DNA of 64,000 bases from CAZEKB01 sp964512225 (GTDB taxonomy: Bacteria; Myxococcota_A; UBA796; UBA9615), in the NCBI GenBank assembly GCA_964512225.1, contig CAZEKB010000022.1:11000-74999 (forward strand), given 5' to 3'. Below the pieces are notes generated by a model, which was given only the letters and a program-made list of their open reading frames with translations, did no database searches and had not been told where the DNA came from. Below are positions 23,120 to 31,321 of this stretch, piece after piece. The translations under genes were made by a program, and so were the position numbers. How positions within the stretch are numbered: position 1 is the stretch's first letter; every line of letters starts with the position of its first letter.

Positions 23120-24522
23120 CGGCCGTACTCCGCGGTGAGGGTCGCCAGGCGCTCGAGGTGGGCGTCGGTCAGCGCGCCGTCGCGCATCCGCCACGACCAG
23201 TTGCCGAACGCGGTGCCCGGCGTATTGAACCGCGCCTCGTTGCCGAGGTCGAGGACGTCCTGCACCGGGACGACGGCCGTCTCCGCCCGCGACGCCAGGA
23301 CGGCGCGGATGCAGTCCCAGGCGATGTCGCCGCCGTCGCTGCTCAGGAACACCCGGGCGTGGTGCCGGGTGTCCTCGTCGGCGCCCTCGTACCAGCCACG
23401 GATGGTCTCGTTGTCGTGGGTTCCGGTGTACGCGACGCAGCGCTCGACGTGGTTCGGGGGCAGGAACGGGTGCTCCGGGTCGCCGTCGAACCCGAACTGC
23501 AGGATCTTCATCCCGGGGAGGTCGAACCGGTCGCGCAGGGCCTCGACGTCGGGGGTGATGAGGCCGAGATCCTCGGCGATGAGGGGGAGGCGGCCGTCGC
23601 GCAGGCGGCCCGCGCGCTCCACCGTGTCGCGCAGCGCGGTGAACAGCTCGACGCCCGGGGCGGGGCTCCAGGTCCCGGCGCGCGCGTCCGACGCGTCGGC
23701 GGGGATCGCCCAGGCGGCGGCGAAGCCCCGGAAGTGGTCCACCCGCACGACGTCGACCCGCTCGAGGAGGGCGGAGAGCCGCCGTCGCCACCACGCGAAG
23801 TCCTCGCCGCGGGCGGCGTCCCAGTCGTAGTGGGGGTTGCCCCAGCGCTGCCCGTCGGGGCTGAAGAAGTCCGGGGGGCAGCCCGCTACGACGGTGGGGG
23901 CGCCCCCGTCGTCCAGGAGGAAGAGCTCGGGGTGCGCCCGGACGTCGGCGCTGTCGGCGCCCACGAAGATGGGCAGATCGCCCACGATCGCGACGTCCGC
24001 CTCCGCGGCCGCGGCGCGCAGCCGGGCCCACTGGCGGTCGAACAGGACCTGGACCGCGAGCTCGATCGGGACCGTCGAGCCCGCCCGCGGGGCGATGAAC
24101 TCCGCCCACGCCGTCATGTCGGGGCCCGGATCGGGGAGTGTCTCGGTCTGCAGGAAGCGCCGCGCCGCCGCGCGGATCAGCGTCGTCTTCGCGGCTCGCT
24201 GCAGGGCGGGGACGGCGTGGTCTTCCTTCCCCGCGCAGGCCTCACGAAGCGCGACCACGGCGGGCTCGTCGCGGGCCAGGAGGCCGTCTTCGATCAGGTC
24301 GTCCACGGAGATCAGCAGCGGGTCCGCGGCGAACGCGGAGCCCCCCGCGTAGGGCGATCCGGTGCCGTCGGTGGGGCCCAGGGGGAGGATCTGCCAGAGC
24401 CGCTGCCCCGCCGCCCCGATCCGACGCACGAAGCGCCGCGCTTCGGGGCCCACGTCGCCCAGGCCCCACGGTCCGGGCAGGCTCGTGGGGTGCAGGAGCA
24501 GGCCCGCCCGTCGGACGCTCAC
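23116..24522 (-). CDS. malQ: 4-alpha-glucanotransferase (amylomaltase, GH77)
   Basis: 468 residues from GTG 24522, overlapping the upstream stop (GTGA). GH77 motifs: GLLLHPTSLPGPWGLGD at the N-terminus, Asp262 nucleophile in VVRVDHFRGF, Glu317 acid/base in LIAEDLG, and Asp370 in GTHDNET. It transfers alpha-1,4-glucan segments between maltodextrins and serves glycogen or maltodextrin turnover. Length fits the short bacterial/plant D-enzyme type; the N-terminal extension of E. coli MalQ is absent. There are no other glycogen genes nearby, so the operon partners (nucleotide pyrophosphohydrolase, peptidase) share no obvious pathway with it. Confidence 0.95.
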   Translation of the reverse strand: MSVRRAGLLLHPTSLPGPWGLGDVGPEARRFVRRIGAAGQRLWQILPLGPTDGTGSPYAGGSAFAADPLLISVDDLIEDGLLARDEPAVVALREACAGKEDHAVPALQRAAKTTLIRAAARRFLQTETLPDPGPDMTAWAEFIAPRAGSTVPIELAVQVLFDRQWARLRAAAAEADVAIVGDLPIFVGADSADVRAHPELFLLDDGGAPTVVAGCPPDFFSPDGQRWGNPHYDWDAARGEDFAWWRRRLSALLERVDVVRVDHFRGFAAAWAIPADASDARAGTWSPAPGVELFTALRDTVERAGRLRDGRLPLIAEDLGLITPDVEALRDRFDLPGMKILQFGFDGDPEHPFLPPNHVERCVAYTGTHDNETIRGWYEGADEDTRHHARVFLSSDGGDIAWDCIRAVLASRAETAVVPVQDVLDLGNEARFNTPGTAFGNWSWRMRDGALTDAHLERLATLTAEYGR

Positions 24523-24878
24523 TCGCCTTCCCACTCGGGGTACTCGTCGTACTTGTCGTGGCGGCCCCGGACGCGCTCCGCGGGGTACTTCTTCTCGGCC
24601 GCGGCCAGCTTCTTCACGATGGCGGGGCCCAGGTCGATCCCGGCGCGGTTGCAGAAGTTCAGCAGGCAGATCGCCACGTCCGCGGCCTCCGCCTCGACGG
24701 CCTCGCGGCGATCGTCCATCGGGTCGCCGTCGTCGCGCCACAGGTAGAGCTGCTGCAGCTCGGCGGCTTCGACCGCGAGCGCGGCCGCGACCTGCCTCGG
24801 CGAGTGGTATCGGGCCCAGTCGCGCTCGTCCATGAAGGCGGCCACGGCGCGCGCGAGCTCCCCGAGGTCTCGACTCAC
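24519..24878 (-). CDS. MazG-like nucleotide pyrophosphohydrolase
   Basis: 119 residues from GTG 24878. All-alpha NTP pyrophosphatase fold of the MazG/RS21-C6 (dCTPase) kind: a DWARYHSPRQVAAAL helix is followed by Glu37 and Glu40 in VEAAEL, and Glu64 and Asp67 in EAEAADVAI, the four-acid Mg-binding pattern. It should hydrolyse (d)NTPs, perhaps modified or excess dCTP, to the monophosphate and pyrophosphate as house-cleaning. The size is that of single-domain family members. 4-base GTGA overlaps on both sides link it to the methyltransferase upstream and malQ downstream. Pairing with a DNA methyltransferase could reflect removal of modified nucleotides, but that is speculation. Confidence 0.9.
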   Translation of the reverse strand: MSRDLGELARAVAAFMDERDWARYHSPRQVAAALAVEAAELQQLYLWRDDGDPMDDRREAVEAEAADVAICLLNFCNRAGIDLGPAIVKKLAAAEKKYPAERVRGRHDKYDEYPEWEGE

Positions 24879-26131
24879 TTCGATCGCCTCAGCAGCACCA
24901 GGTACTCGCGGCGGGGCTCGTCCCGGAAGGCCTGGGCCGAGGCGCCGTGGAAGTTGGGGCGCTCCTGCCCCACGGCCGCCACCGGGTGCATCGGGAGCTT
25001 GCCGTCGTCGGACGCCTCCTGGATTCGCTGGAGCAGCTTGCCGACGCGCACGGCCCGGCGGTCGATCGCGCCGTCTCCGATCACGAGGTAGGCCGGGGCC
25101 CCGGGCGCGAGGACGCGGGCCGTCTCCAGCAGCGCGTCGAGCATGCCCCAGCCCCAGTCCGCCGCCTCCGCCGCTCCCCGACGTCCGATCTCCTCCCGAC
25201 GCGCCTCCCGCGCCCAGCGGTCGTCGCGCAGCCACTTCGCGCGCAGCCGCTGCTCCCCCGCGTAGTCGTAGACCCCCGGGTACGGCGGCGACGTGACGAC
25301 GGCGTCCGCGGACCCGTCCTCCCACGGGGTCCGACGCGCGTCCGCGAGCTCGATCCGGGGGCTGCCGAGGCCGGGGTGGGCGCGCTCCACCGCCTCGGTG
25401 TGATCGGCCCAGGCGTAGACGGCCTGCTCGGCCCGCCGCAGGAAGTGGTCGCGGACGGCGCGCCGGTTCACCTCGGGCGCGGGCCGCCCCGGGCGCGCGG
25501 CGAACTTCGACAGGATCCCCGAGAAGGTCATCAGGGCCGCCTCCTTGCCCTGGGGATCCCCGACCTTGTCGATCTCGTCCCGGAGGGAGATGAGCTGCCC
25601 GAGCACGTGCGGCGGGAAGTGCTTCTCGCGCTTCGCGAGCGCCCCGAACCGCGTTTCGCGGCGGTGTGCCGCCCCCCCGTGGAGCTCGATCGCGGCGGCC
25701 GCGAACCGCTCCAGGAACTCGGGCCGTCGGCGACGCGTCCGGTGCTTGGCGATGCGCACCGCGATGCCGTTGAGGTCCGACCCGAACGACGGCCGCCCCG
25801 ACCGAGCGGCCTCCACGAGCACCGTCCCCGAGCCGCAGAGGGGGTCGTACACGGTCGCGTCTTCGGGCAGCGCCGCGAGGATCCGGCGGACCCACGCCGG
25901 GTGCATCCGCGCGGGGTAGGGGTGCAGCCCGTGCACGCCCTCGATGGGGAGGTCCCGCTCGTGGTCCGCGACGCGGAACATCGCCGACAGCTGCTCGGCC
26001 GTCTCCGGATCGCCGAGCCGCACCTCGTCGCCCCCCACGTGGGACAGCGGCGCGCGTCGTCGGTCGCGCGGCGGGGCGGACTTCGCCTTCCGGGATCCGG
26101 GGCGTCGTCGATCGGGCTTCTTGGCGGCCAT
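24875..26131 (-). CDS. Orphan DNA amino-methyltransferase (N4-cytosine or N6-adenine type)
   Basis: 418 residues from the ATG at 26131. A basic N-terminal tail (1-30, Lys/Arg/Pro-rich) is followed by the family hallmark HPYPARMHP at 70-78, the AdoMet motif DPLCGSGT at 96-103 with SDLNGIA at 118-124, and the catalytic TSPPYPGVYDY at 280-290. TSPPY is typical of N4-cytosine enzymes but also occurs in N6-adenine ones. The roughly 180-residue spacer between motifs could hold the target-recognition region. No restriction endonuclease is adjacent, so it is an orphan methylase. RNA methylation (TRM11-like) is an alternative. It is coupled to the MazG-like gene by a 4-base overlap. Confidence 0.85.
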   Translation of the reverse strand: MAAKKPDRRRPGSRKAKSAPPRDRRRAPLSHVGGDEVRLGDPETAEQLSAMFRVADHERDLPIEGVHGLHPYPARMHPAWVRRILAALPEDATVYDPLCGSGTVLVEAARSGRPSFGSDLNGIAVRIAKHRTRRRRPEFLERFAAAAIELHGGAAHRRETRFGALAKREKHFPPHVLGQLISLRDEIDKVGDPQGKEAALMTFSGILSKFAARPGRPAPEVNRRAVRDHFLRRAEQAVYAWADHTEAVERAHPGLGSPRIELADARRTPWEDGSADAVVTSPPYPGVYDYAGEQRLRAKWLRDDRWAREARREEIGRRGAAEAADWGWGMLDALLETARVLAPGAPAYLVIGDGAIDRRAVRVGKLLQRIQEASDDGKLPMHPVAAVGQERPNFHGASAQAFRDEPRREYLVLLRRSK

Positions 26132-26181
26132 CGCAGGGGTTGTAGCAGCCCCCGTTCGGCCGCGGCGCGCCGCGGGGAGCG

Positions 26182-27411
26182 TCAGGTCAGGACGTTGCGG
26201 TGCAGGAAGAGCCAGGTCGTCAACGACTCGAGGCGGGGGTCCGCGTCGGCGGCGGGGAGGACCGCCTCGGCGGCGTGCGCGAGGTGCACGAGGTGGACGA
26301 GCTCGTCCAACGCGGCGCCCAGCGCGGGACGCTCGAGCAGCGCGTGTCCATGGAGGACGAGGGAGACCGTCGACGCGGCGCGTCGGGCCCAGTCCGCGGC
26401 GCGGCCTCGCGACCAGGAGTGCACGACGGGGCGTTCGCTCTGCGCCAGCGTGGCCGCGAGGGCCGCCCCCCACGCGATCGATCGGCGGTACGGCGACTTC
26501 GCGTCGAAGGCCCGCGCGGCGTCCGCGGCCTCGGCGGTCAGCCGCTCCGCGAGGGCCGCCAGGGTCGGCTTCGGGGGCGGCCCCAAGGGCTCGACGTCGA
26601 CGCCGACCCGGGCCCACAGGGCGCGCCGCCCCTCCTCGAGCGCGGCGAGGGGGTCGAACGTCGTCTTCAGGCCCGCCACGAGGCCCCGCAACCAGGCGAC
26701 GTAGTCGTCCCGGGGGATCTTCCGCTCGTCGACGGCGACCTCCCTCGGCACGGCCCACACCCGGGGCAGCGTCGACCGGAGTCGAACCCACACCTCCGGG
26801 TCCGCGTTCAGGGGCTCCCCCTCGACGGCGGACCGGGCCACGCAGGCGCACTCGGTGCGGAGCGACGCGTGCCACTCCGAGCCGCAGGCCACGAGGTGGG
26901 CCGGGTAGGACAGGCACGACTGCGGCTTCGCCTGCCCGCCCCCCGCGGCGTGGATGCGGCAGCGCCCGTCGTCGTGACGGAAGGCGCAGCTGCCGTCGAT
27001 CGCGACGATGTTCAGGGGGTCGTCGCGACCGTCGAAGGCCCCGTGGAAGACGTCCTCGAGCGGGATCTCGCGATCCCAGCCGTCGCCGAACGCGGCGAGC
27101 ACCTTGTCCCGGTCCTCGAGGGTGGCGGGGACGTGGTGGTACAGCCCGCAGCAGGCGCCGGAGCCGTCGCACGACGCGCGCAGCAGGGGCACGACGATCG
27201 GGGCCCGCCCGTCGGTGAGGCGGACGCGTCGGGGGATCAGCTGACCGGTTCGGGGGACGCGGGTACCCGCCCCGTCGCCGCGCGCTCCCACGGGGCGCTC
27301 CACGGCCGGGCTGCCGTCCGCGGGGTGTACGAACTCCCGCACGCGATCGCCGTCCACCCGACGTCGCACCAAGGGCAGCCCGTCGCTGCGTTGTTCGGTC
27401 ACGGTCGCCAC
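26182..27411 (-). CDS. YkgJ-type Cys-cluster protein
   Basis: About 409 residues if started at GTG 27411; GTG 27402 or a TTG at 27450 are alternatives, and no convincing ribosome-binding site decides between them. The Cys-cluster domain begins SCDGSGACCGLY (Cys81, Cys87, Cys88), followed by CAFRHDDGRCRIH and PQSCLSYP, the YkgJ/'zinc- or iron-chelating' pattern of eight or so cysteines. The C-terminal half is helical, Ala/Arg-rich and not recognised. Family members bind metal, but their biochemical role is unclear. The gene is divergent from the exchanger gene with 59 bases between, and 50 bases upstream of the methyltransferase gene on the same strand. Confidence 0.8.
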   Translation of the reverse strand: MATVTEQRSDGLPLVRRRVDGDRVREFVHPADGSPAVERPVGARGDGAGTRVPRTGQLIPRRVRLTDGRAPIVVPLLRASCDGSGACCGLYHHVPATLEDRDKVLAAFGDGWDREIPLEDVFHGAFDGRDDPLNIVAIDGSCAFRHDDGRCRIHAAGGGQAKPQSCLSYPAHLVACGSEWHASLRTECACVARSAVEGEPLNADPEVWVRLRSTLPRVWAVPREVAVDERKIPRDDYVAWLRGLVAGLKTTFDPLAALEEGRRALWARVGVDVEPLGPPPKPTLAALAERLTAEAADAARAFDAKSPYRRSIAWGAALAATLAQSERPVVHSWSRGRAADWARRAASTVSLVLHGHALLERPALGAALDELVHLVHLAHAAEAVLPAADADPRLESLTTWLFLHRNVLT

Positions 27412-27470
27412 TTTACCGGCGTGGTACAAACCCGGTCCTCGCGCGCGCAAGGCGCCGGGCTCGGAGACCT

Positions 27471-28655
27471 GTGGGCAACATCCTCTGGCTCATCGGCGCG
27501 TTCCTCGCCCCGCTCGTCTGGCTGGTGCCGCACCACATGGGTGTCGGGCACGACCTGACTCCCTTCATGGTCTCGAACCTGTCCGGGGTCTCGATCGTGG
27601 CGGCCGCGTTTCTGCTCACGTGGGCGACCGAGCTCGCCGAGCAGGACGTGCCCCCCGCCTTCGCCCTCGTGGTGCTCGCCCTCATCTCGGTGTTGCCCGA
27701 GTACGCGGTCGACATGACCTTCGCGTGGAACGCGGGCAAGGACCCGACGTACATGCCGTACGCGGTCGCCAACATGACGGGCGCGAACCGCGTGCTGATC
27801 GGCATCGGGTGGTCGTCGGTGGTGTTCCTGGCGTGCTTCAAGGGGCGCAAGAAGCACATCGAGGTGTCGTCGGACCGGCGCATGGAGCTGGGGTTCCTGC
27901 TCGTCGCCACGATCTTCTCGTTCATCCTCCCGGTCTGGGGCGAGCTCAACCTCTTCCACTCGCTGGTCTTCGTCCTGATCTTCCTGGGGTACGTCTGGGC
28001 TTCGCTGAAGACCGAGGGCGAGGACCATCCGCTGGTGGGGCCCGCCGCCGTCATCGACCAGAAGACCAATACGACCGGCCGGTGGGTGATCATCAGCGTG
28101 TTCCTGGTCTACGCCTGCCTCACGATCTGGTGGGCCGCGGAGCCGTTCGCCGAAGGGCTCGTGGAGACGGGTCGAGGGCTCGCCATCGACGAGTTCATCC
28201 TGATCCAGCTCGTCGCTCCGCTCGCGTCGGAGTCGCCCGAGTTCATCGTCGCGCTGCTGTTCGTCCTGCGCCACCGCACGTCCACGGCAATGGGCGCGCT
28301 CATCTCGAGCAAGGTCAACCAGTGGACGCTCCTCGTGGGCGCCATCCCGATCGTCTACTCGCTGTCCGTCGGCGAAGCGTCGGCGATGCCCCTCGATCAC
28401 CGTCAGGTGGAGGAGCTGCTGCTCACGTCGGCCCAGTCGCTGTTCGCCATCGCCGTGCTCTCGAACCTGAAGTTCAGCGTGTGGGAGGCGGGGGCCCTGT
28501 TCGTCCTCTTCGTGGCGCAGTGGTTCTTCCCCAGCCCCGCCGCTCGCTACGTCTTCTCCGCCGCGTACCTGCTGCTGGTCCTCGGGGTCGGCATGTCCAC
28601 GGCGCAGCGACGGCGAGACATGTCCCGCCTGTTCCGCTTTGGACCGTGGTCGTGA
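27471..28655 (+). CDS. Sodium/calcium exchanger family (CaCA) membrane protein
   Basis: 394 residues from GTG 27471 with GGAG seven bases upstream. About ten to eleven transmembrane segments. The two inverted alpha-repeats of cation/Ca exchangers are recognisable: VLPEYAVDMTFAWNAG followed by ANMTGANRVLIGIG in the first half, and PLASESPEFIVALLFVLRHRT followed by GALISSKVNQWTLLVG in the second, each with the key Pro-Glu pair. It should exchange Ca2+ (or another cation) against Na+ or H+ across the inner membrane. A cytoplasmic loop with a GRKKH segment separates the halves. The stop overlaps the next gene's GTG start by four bases. Confidence 0.9.
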   Translation: MGNILWLIGAFLAPLVWLVPHHMGVGHDLTPFMVSNLSGVSIVAAAFLLTWATELAEQDVPPAFALVVLALISVLPEYAVDMTFAWNAGKDPTYMPYAVANMTGANRVLIGIGWSSVVFLACFKGRKKHIEVSSDRRMELGFLLVATIFSFILPVWGELNLFHSLVFVLIFLGYVWASLKTEGEDHPLVGPAAVIDQKTNTTGRWVIISVFLVYACLTIWWAAEPFAEGLVETGRGLAIDEFILIQLVAPLASESPEFIVALLFVLRHRTSTAMGALISSKVNQWTLLVGAIPIVYSLSVGEASAMPLDHRQVEELLLTSAQSLFAIAVLSNLKFSVWEAGALFVLFVAQWFFPSPAARYVFSAAYLLLVLGVGMSTAQRRRDMSRLFRFGPWS

Positions 28656-28888
28656 GGCCGTTCGCGCTGATCCTCTGCGTCCTCTTCCTGGCGGGCTGCC
28701 CGCCGAAGGCCCAGAAGGGCGCGAGTCCGGACCCCCGCGCGGCGTGCTGCGCCGAGTGCAAGGAGGGGGCCGCCACGGATCCCCAGGGGCGCGACCTCTC
28801 CCTGATCGACTGCGCCGAGTACGCGAAGACGGACGCGTGTCGCGCTCACTTCGCGACGCATCCCACGTTCGTGCAGGACTGCCGCTGA
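28652..28888 (+). CDS. Small Cys-rich lipoprotein
   Basis: 78 residues from GTG 28652, overlapping the exchanger stop (GTGA). The leader ends LFLAGC (lipobox Cys16), so the mature lipoprotein is about 63 residues with six further cysteines: ACCAEC, LIDCAEY, DACRAH and QDCR. It is not a family I recognise. The even number of cysteines suggests disulfides or a metal site in the periplasm. Translational coupling to the CaCA exchanger hints at a shared role, but nothing else supports one. Confidence 0.75.
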   Translation: MRPFALILCVLFLAGCPPKAQKGASPDPRAACCAECKEGAATDPQGRDLSLIDCAEYAKTDACRAHFATHPTFVQDCR

Positions 28889-28928
28889 GCGCAGGTAGAG
28901 TCCGCGGGGAGCCGGCTGGAGGAGACGG

Positions 28929-29660
28929 ATGGCGCGCATCGACCTGTATCGCGACGGCAAGTGGGTGAAGTCCCTCGAGCTGTCTCAGAGGACGCACCTG
29001 ATCGGGCGTGATCGCGACGCCGATCTCGTGCTGTCGGACCCGCTGTGTTCGCGGCGGCACCTGCTGATCGACTGGTCCGACGGGGCCTTCCACCTCAAGG
29101 ACCTCGACACGTCCAACGGGACGATCGTCGACGGCGTGCGGGAGTACAACCGGCGGCTCTCCGGGAAGGTCACGATCCAGATCGGCAAGGACATGCTGCT
29201 GTTCCAGCCGGACGCGGAGGGCACCGCGCCCCCCGAGGACGACGAGCTGCCCGGCTGGGCGTTCCGCAGCCTCGAGGAGGCGACCCAGGACATGCCCGCC
29301 ACGGGGATGATGGCGCCCGCCGCCCTGACTCGGCTCCAGGCGCGGACCCGGCAGCGCACGCGGCCCCACCTCCTGCGGCGCATCCGGGACCAGGAGCCCG
29401 AGATCTACCCCCTCGACCTGGACGCGACGTACATCGGGTTCGGCGCGCTGCGAGTGTCCCTCGGCCCCGGCAAGGAGAAGATCGTGGCCGAGGTCCTGAA
29501 GACGAAGGACGGCTACAAGGTCCGCGCGAAGGGCCTGTTCGCCAAGGTGAAGGTCAACGGCAAGGCCAAGAAGGAGGCCGTGCTCGCGGTGCGGGATCGC
29601 ATCGAGGTCGACGGGCTCGTATTCGAGTTCCACCCCGGCCTCGAGGGGAAGCGGCCATGA
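28929..29660 (+). CDS. FHA-domain protein
   Basis: 243 residues from the ATG at 28929, preceded by GGAGGAG. The N-terminal forkhead-associated domain (about 1-95) has LIGRDRDADLVLSDPLCSRRHLLI and the DLDTSNGTIVDG turn, with Arg, Ser, His and Asn in phosphothreonine-binding positions. A Pro/Asp-rich linker (about 96-140) leads to a second beta-rich segment (YIGFGALRVSLGPGKEK to LVFEFHPG) that looks like a smaller FHA-like fold without the binding residues. It should bind Thr-phosphorylated partners in the cytoplasm. The stop overlaps the start of the TRAP-binding-protein gene (ATGA), an unusual pairing implying phospho-signalling linked to substrate uptake. Confidence 0.9.
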   Translation: MARIDLYRDGKWVKSLELSQRTHLIGRDRDADLVLSDPLCSRRHLLIDWSDGAFHLKDLDTSNGTIVDGVREYNRRLSGKVTIQIGKDMLLFQPDAEGTAPPEDDELPGWAFRSLEEATQDMPATGMMAPAALTRLQARTRQRTRPHLLRRIRDQEPEIYPLDLDATYIGFGALRVSLGPGKEKIVAEVLKTKDGYKVRAKGLFAKVKVNGKAKKEAVLAVRDRIEVDGLVFEFHPGLEGKRP

Positions 29661-30772
29661 AGCGACGCGACTTCCTCAAGCAGGCGATCACCGGGGCGAC
29701 CGGGGCCGCCGTCGGCGTGACGGTGGCGGGCTGCGGCGACGAGGAGGCCTCCGCCGATTCCCCCGCCGTCCACACCCGCAAGAAGGTGAAGTGGCGGGTG
29801 GCGTCGTCGTTCCCGCCCGCGCTCGACACCATCTACGGGGGCGCCGAGGTGCTCGCCGAGCGGGTGAAGGCGCTGTCGGGCGGCGACTTCGAGATCCGCG
29901 TGCACCCCGCGGGCGAGCTCGTGCCCCCCTTCGGGGTCCTCGACGCCGTGCAGCAGGGCACGGTCCAGGTCGGACACACGGCGAGCTACTACTACACCGG
30001 CAAGAACGAGGCGCTTGCCTTCGACACCTGCGTTCCCTTCGGGCTGAACGCGCGACAGCAGAACGCGTGGCTGCTCGAGGGGGGCGGGCTCGACCTCATG
30101 CGGGGCCTGTTCGCCGACTTCTCGATCATCAACTTCCCCGCGGGCAATACCGGCGTCCAGATGGGCGGCTGGTTCAAGCGGGAGATCGGCTCGGCGGAGG
30201 ACCTGAAGGGCCTGAAGATCCGGATCCCGGGCATGGGCGGCAAGGTGATGGACCGCCTCGGCGCGACCGTCCAGCAGATCCCGGGCGGCGAGATCCTGCC
30301 CGCGCTCGAGCGGGGCGCGATCGACGCGACCGAGTGGGTCGGCCCGTACGACGACGAGAAGCTCGGCTTCCACAAGGTCGCGAAGTACTACTACTACCCG
30401 GGCTGGTGGGAGCCGGGTCCGTCGCTCAGCTACTACGTGAACCAGGCGGAGTGGGCGAAGCTGCCCGCCGACTTCCAGGCGATCTTCCAGTCCGCCGCCG
30501 CCGACTCGGCGCTGGCCATGCAGACCCGCTACGACCAGCGCAACCCGGCCGCGCTCCAGCGTCTGCTCGAGGGCGGCACCGAGATGCGGCGCTTCTCCGA
30601 CGACCTGATGTCCGCCGCTCGGGACGCGTCGCGGGCCGTGCTCGAGGACGCCGCCGCGGCCGATCCGGCGTACCGCAAGGTCTACGACGTCTGGTCCAAG
30701 GCCAAGAAGGACGCCGACCGCTGGTTCGGCACGGCCGAGGCCGCCTACGCACGCTTCGCCTTCGGCGGGTAG
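29657..30772 (+). CDS. dctP: TRAP transporter substrate-binding protein (DctP family), Tat-exported lipoprotein
   Basis: 371 residues. The N-terminus MKRRDFLKQAITGATG is a twin-arginine signal (RRDFLK), followed by VAGC, a lipobox at Cys27, so it is probably folded before export and lipid-anchored. The DctP/TakP-like domain has WRVASSFPP, QVGHTASYYYTGK, the conserved DLKGLKIRIPGMGG block with the substrate-binding Arg, and GAIDATEW. Family substrates are carboxylates (2-oxo acids, mannitol/chloroaromatic type); the exact one cannot be read. It is followed by the small and large permease genes, giving a full TRAP system powered by an ion gradient. It overlaps the FHA gene by four bases. Confidence 0.94.
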   Translation: MKRRDFLKQAITGATGAAVGVTVAGCGDEEASADSPAVHTRKKVKWRVASSFPPALDTIYGGAEVLAERVKALSGGDFEIRVHPAGELVPPFGVLDAVQQGTVQVGHTASYYYTGKNEALAFDTCVPFGLNARQQNAWLLEGGGLDLMRGLFADFSIINFPAGNTGVQMGGWFKREIGSAEDLKGLKIRIPGMGGKVMDRLGATVQQIPGGEILPALERGAIDATEWVGPYDDEKLGFHKVAKYYYYPGWWEPGPSLSYYVNQAEWAKLPADFQAIFQSAAADSALAMQTRYDQRNPAALQRLLEGGTEMRRFSDDLMSAARDASRAVLEDAAAADPAYRKVYDVWSKAKKDADRWFGTAEAAYARFAFGG

Positions 30773-30781
30773 CAGCCCTCC

Positions 30782-31321
30782 ATGAAGCCGCTGCTCGCGT
30801 TCGCGCGCGGGATCGACCGCATGAACTCCGCGCTCGGGCGATGGACGTCGCTGCTCGCGCTCGTGATGGTCGTGCTCGGGTCGTGGAACGCGCTGGCGCG
30901 TTACCTCGGCCGCTTCGTCGGCACGGACCTCAGCAGCAACGCCTTCATCGAGGGCCAGTGGTACATGTTCAGCCTGCTGTTCCTGCTCGGCGCGGCGTGG
31001 ACGTTGCAGCAGGACGAGCACGTCCGCGTCGACGTGCTCTACGGGCGCGCGTCGCCGCGTACGAAGGCCTGGATCGACCTCGTCGGGACCGTCGTCTTCC
31101 TCCTCCCGTTCTGCGTGTGGGCGATCTGGATGTCGTGGCCCGCGGTGCGGAACTCCTGGGCGGTCCTCGAGGTCTCTCCCGACCCCGGGGGGCTGCCCCG
31201 CTACCCGCTCAAGACCGTCATCCCGATCGCGTTCGCGTTCGTGGCGCTGCAGGGCGTCGCGTGGGTGATCCGGAAGGTCGCCTTCCTCCGCGGGGTCGAC
31301 GTCGAGGGCGACGGCGGGTGA
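30782..31321 (+). CDS. dctQ: TRAP transporter small permease (DctQ)
   Basis: 179 residues with four transmembrane segments and the DctQ pattern: RYLG in the first loop, an EGQWYMFSLLFLLGAAWTLQQDEHVRVDV stretch, and a final segment IPIAFAFVALQGVAWVIRK. It bridges the binding protein and the DctM channel in the inner membrane. The ATG at 30782 lies nine bases after the dctP stop. The stop overlaps the dctM GTG start by four bases, which fixes its end and indicates coupled translation of the permease subunits. Confidence 0.94.
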   Translation: MKPLLAFARGIDRMNSALGRWTSLLALVMVVLGSWNALARYLGRFVGTDLSSNAFIEGQWYMFSLLFLLGAAWTLQQDEHVRVDVLYGRASPRTKAWIDLVGTVVFLLPFCVWAIWMSWPAVRNSWAVLEVSPDPGGLPRYPLKTVIPIAFAFVALQGVAWVIRKVAFLRGVDVEGDGG

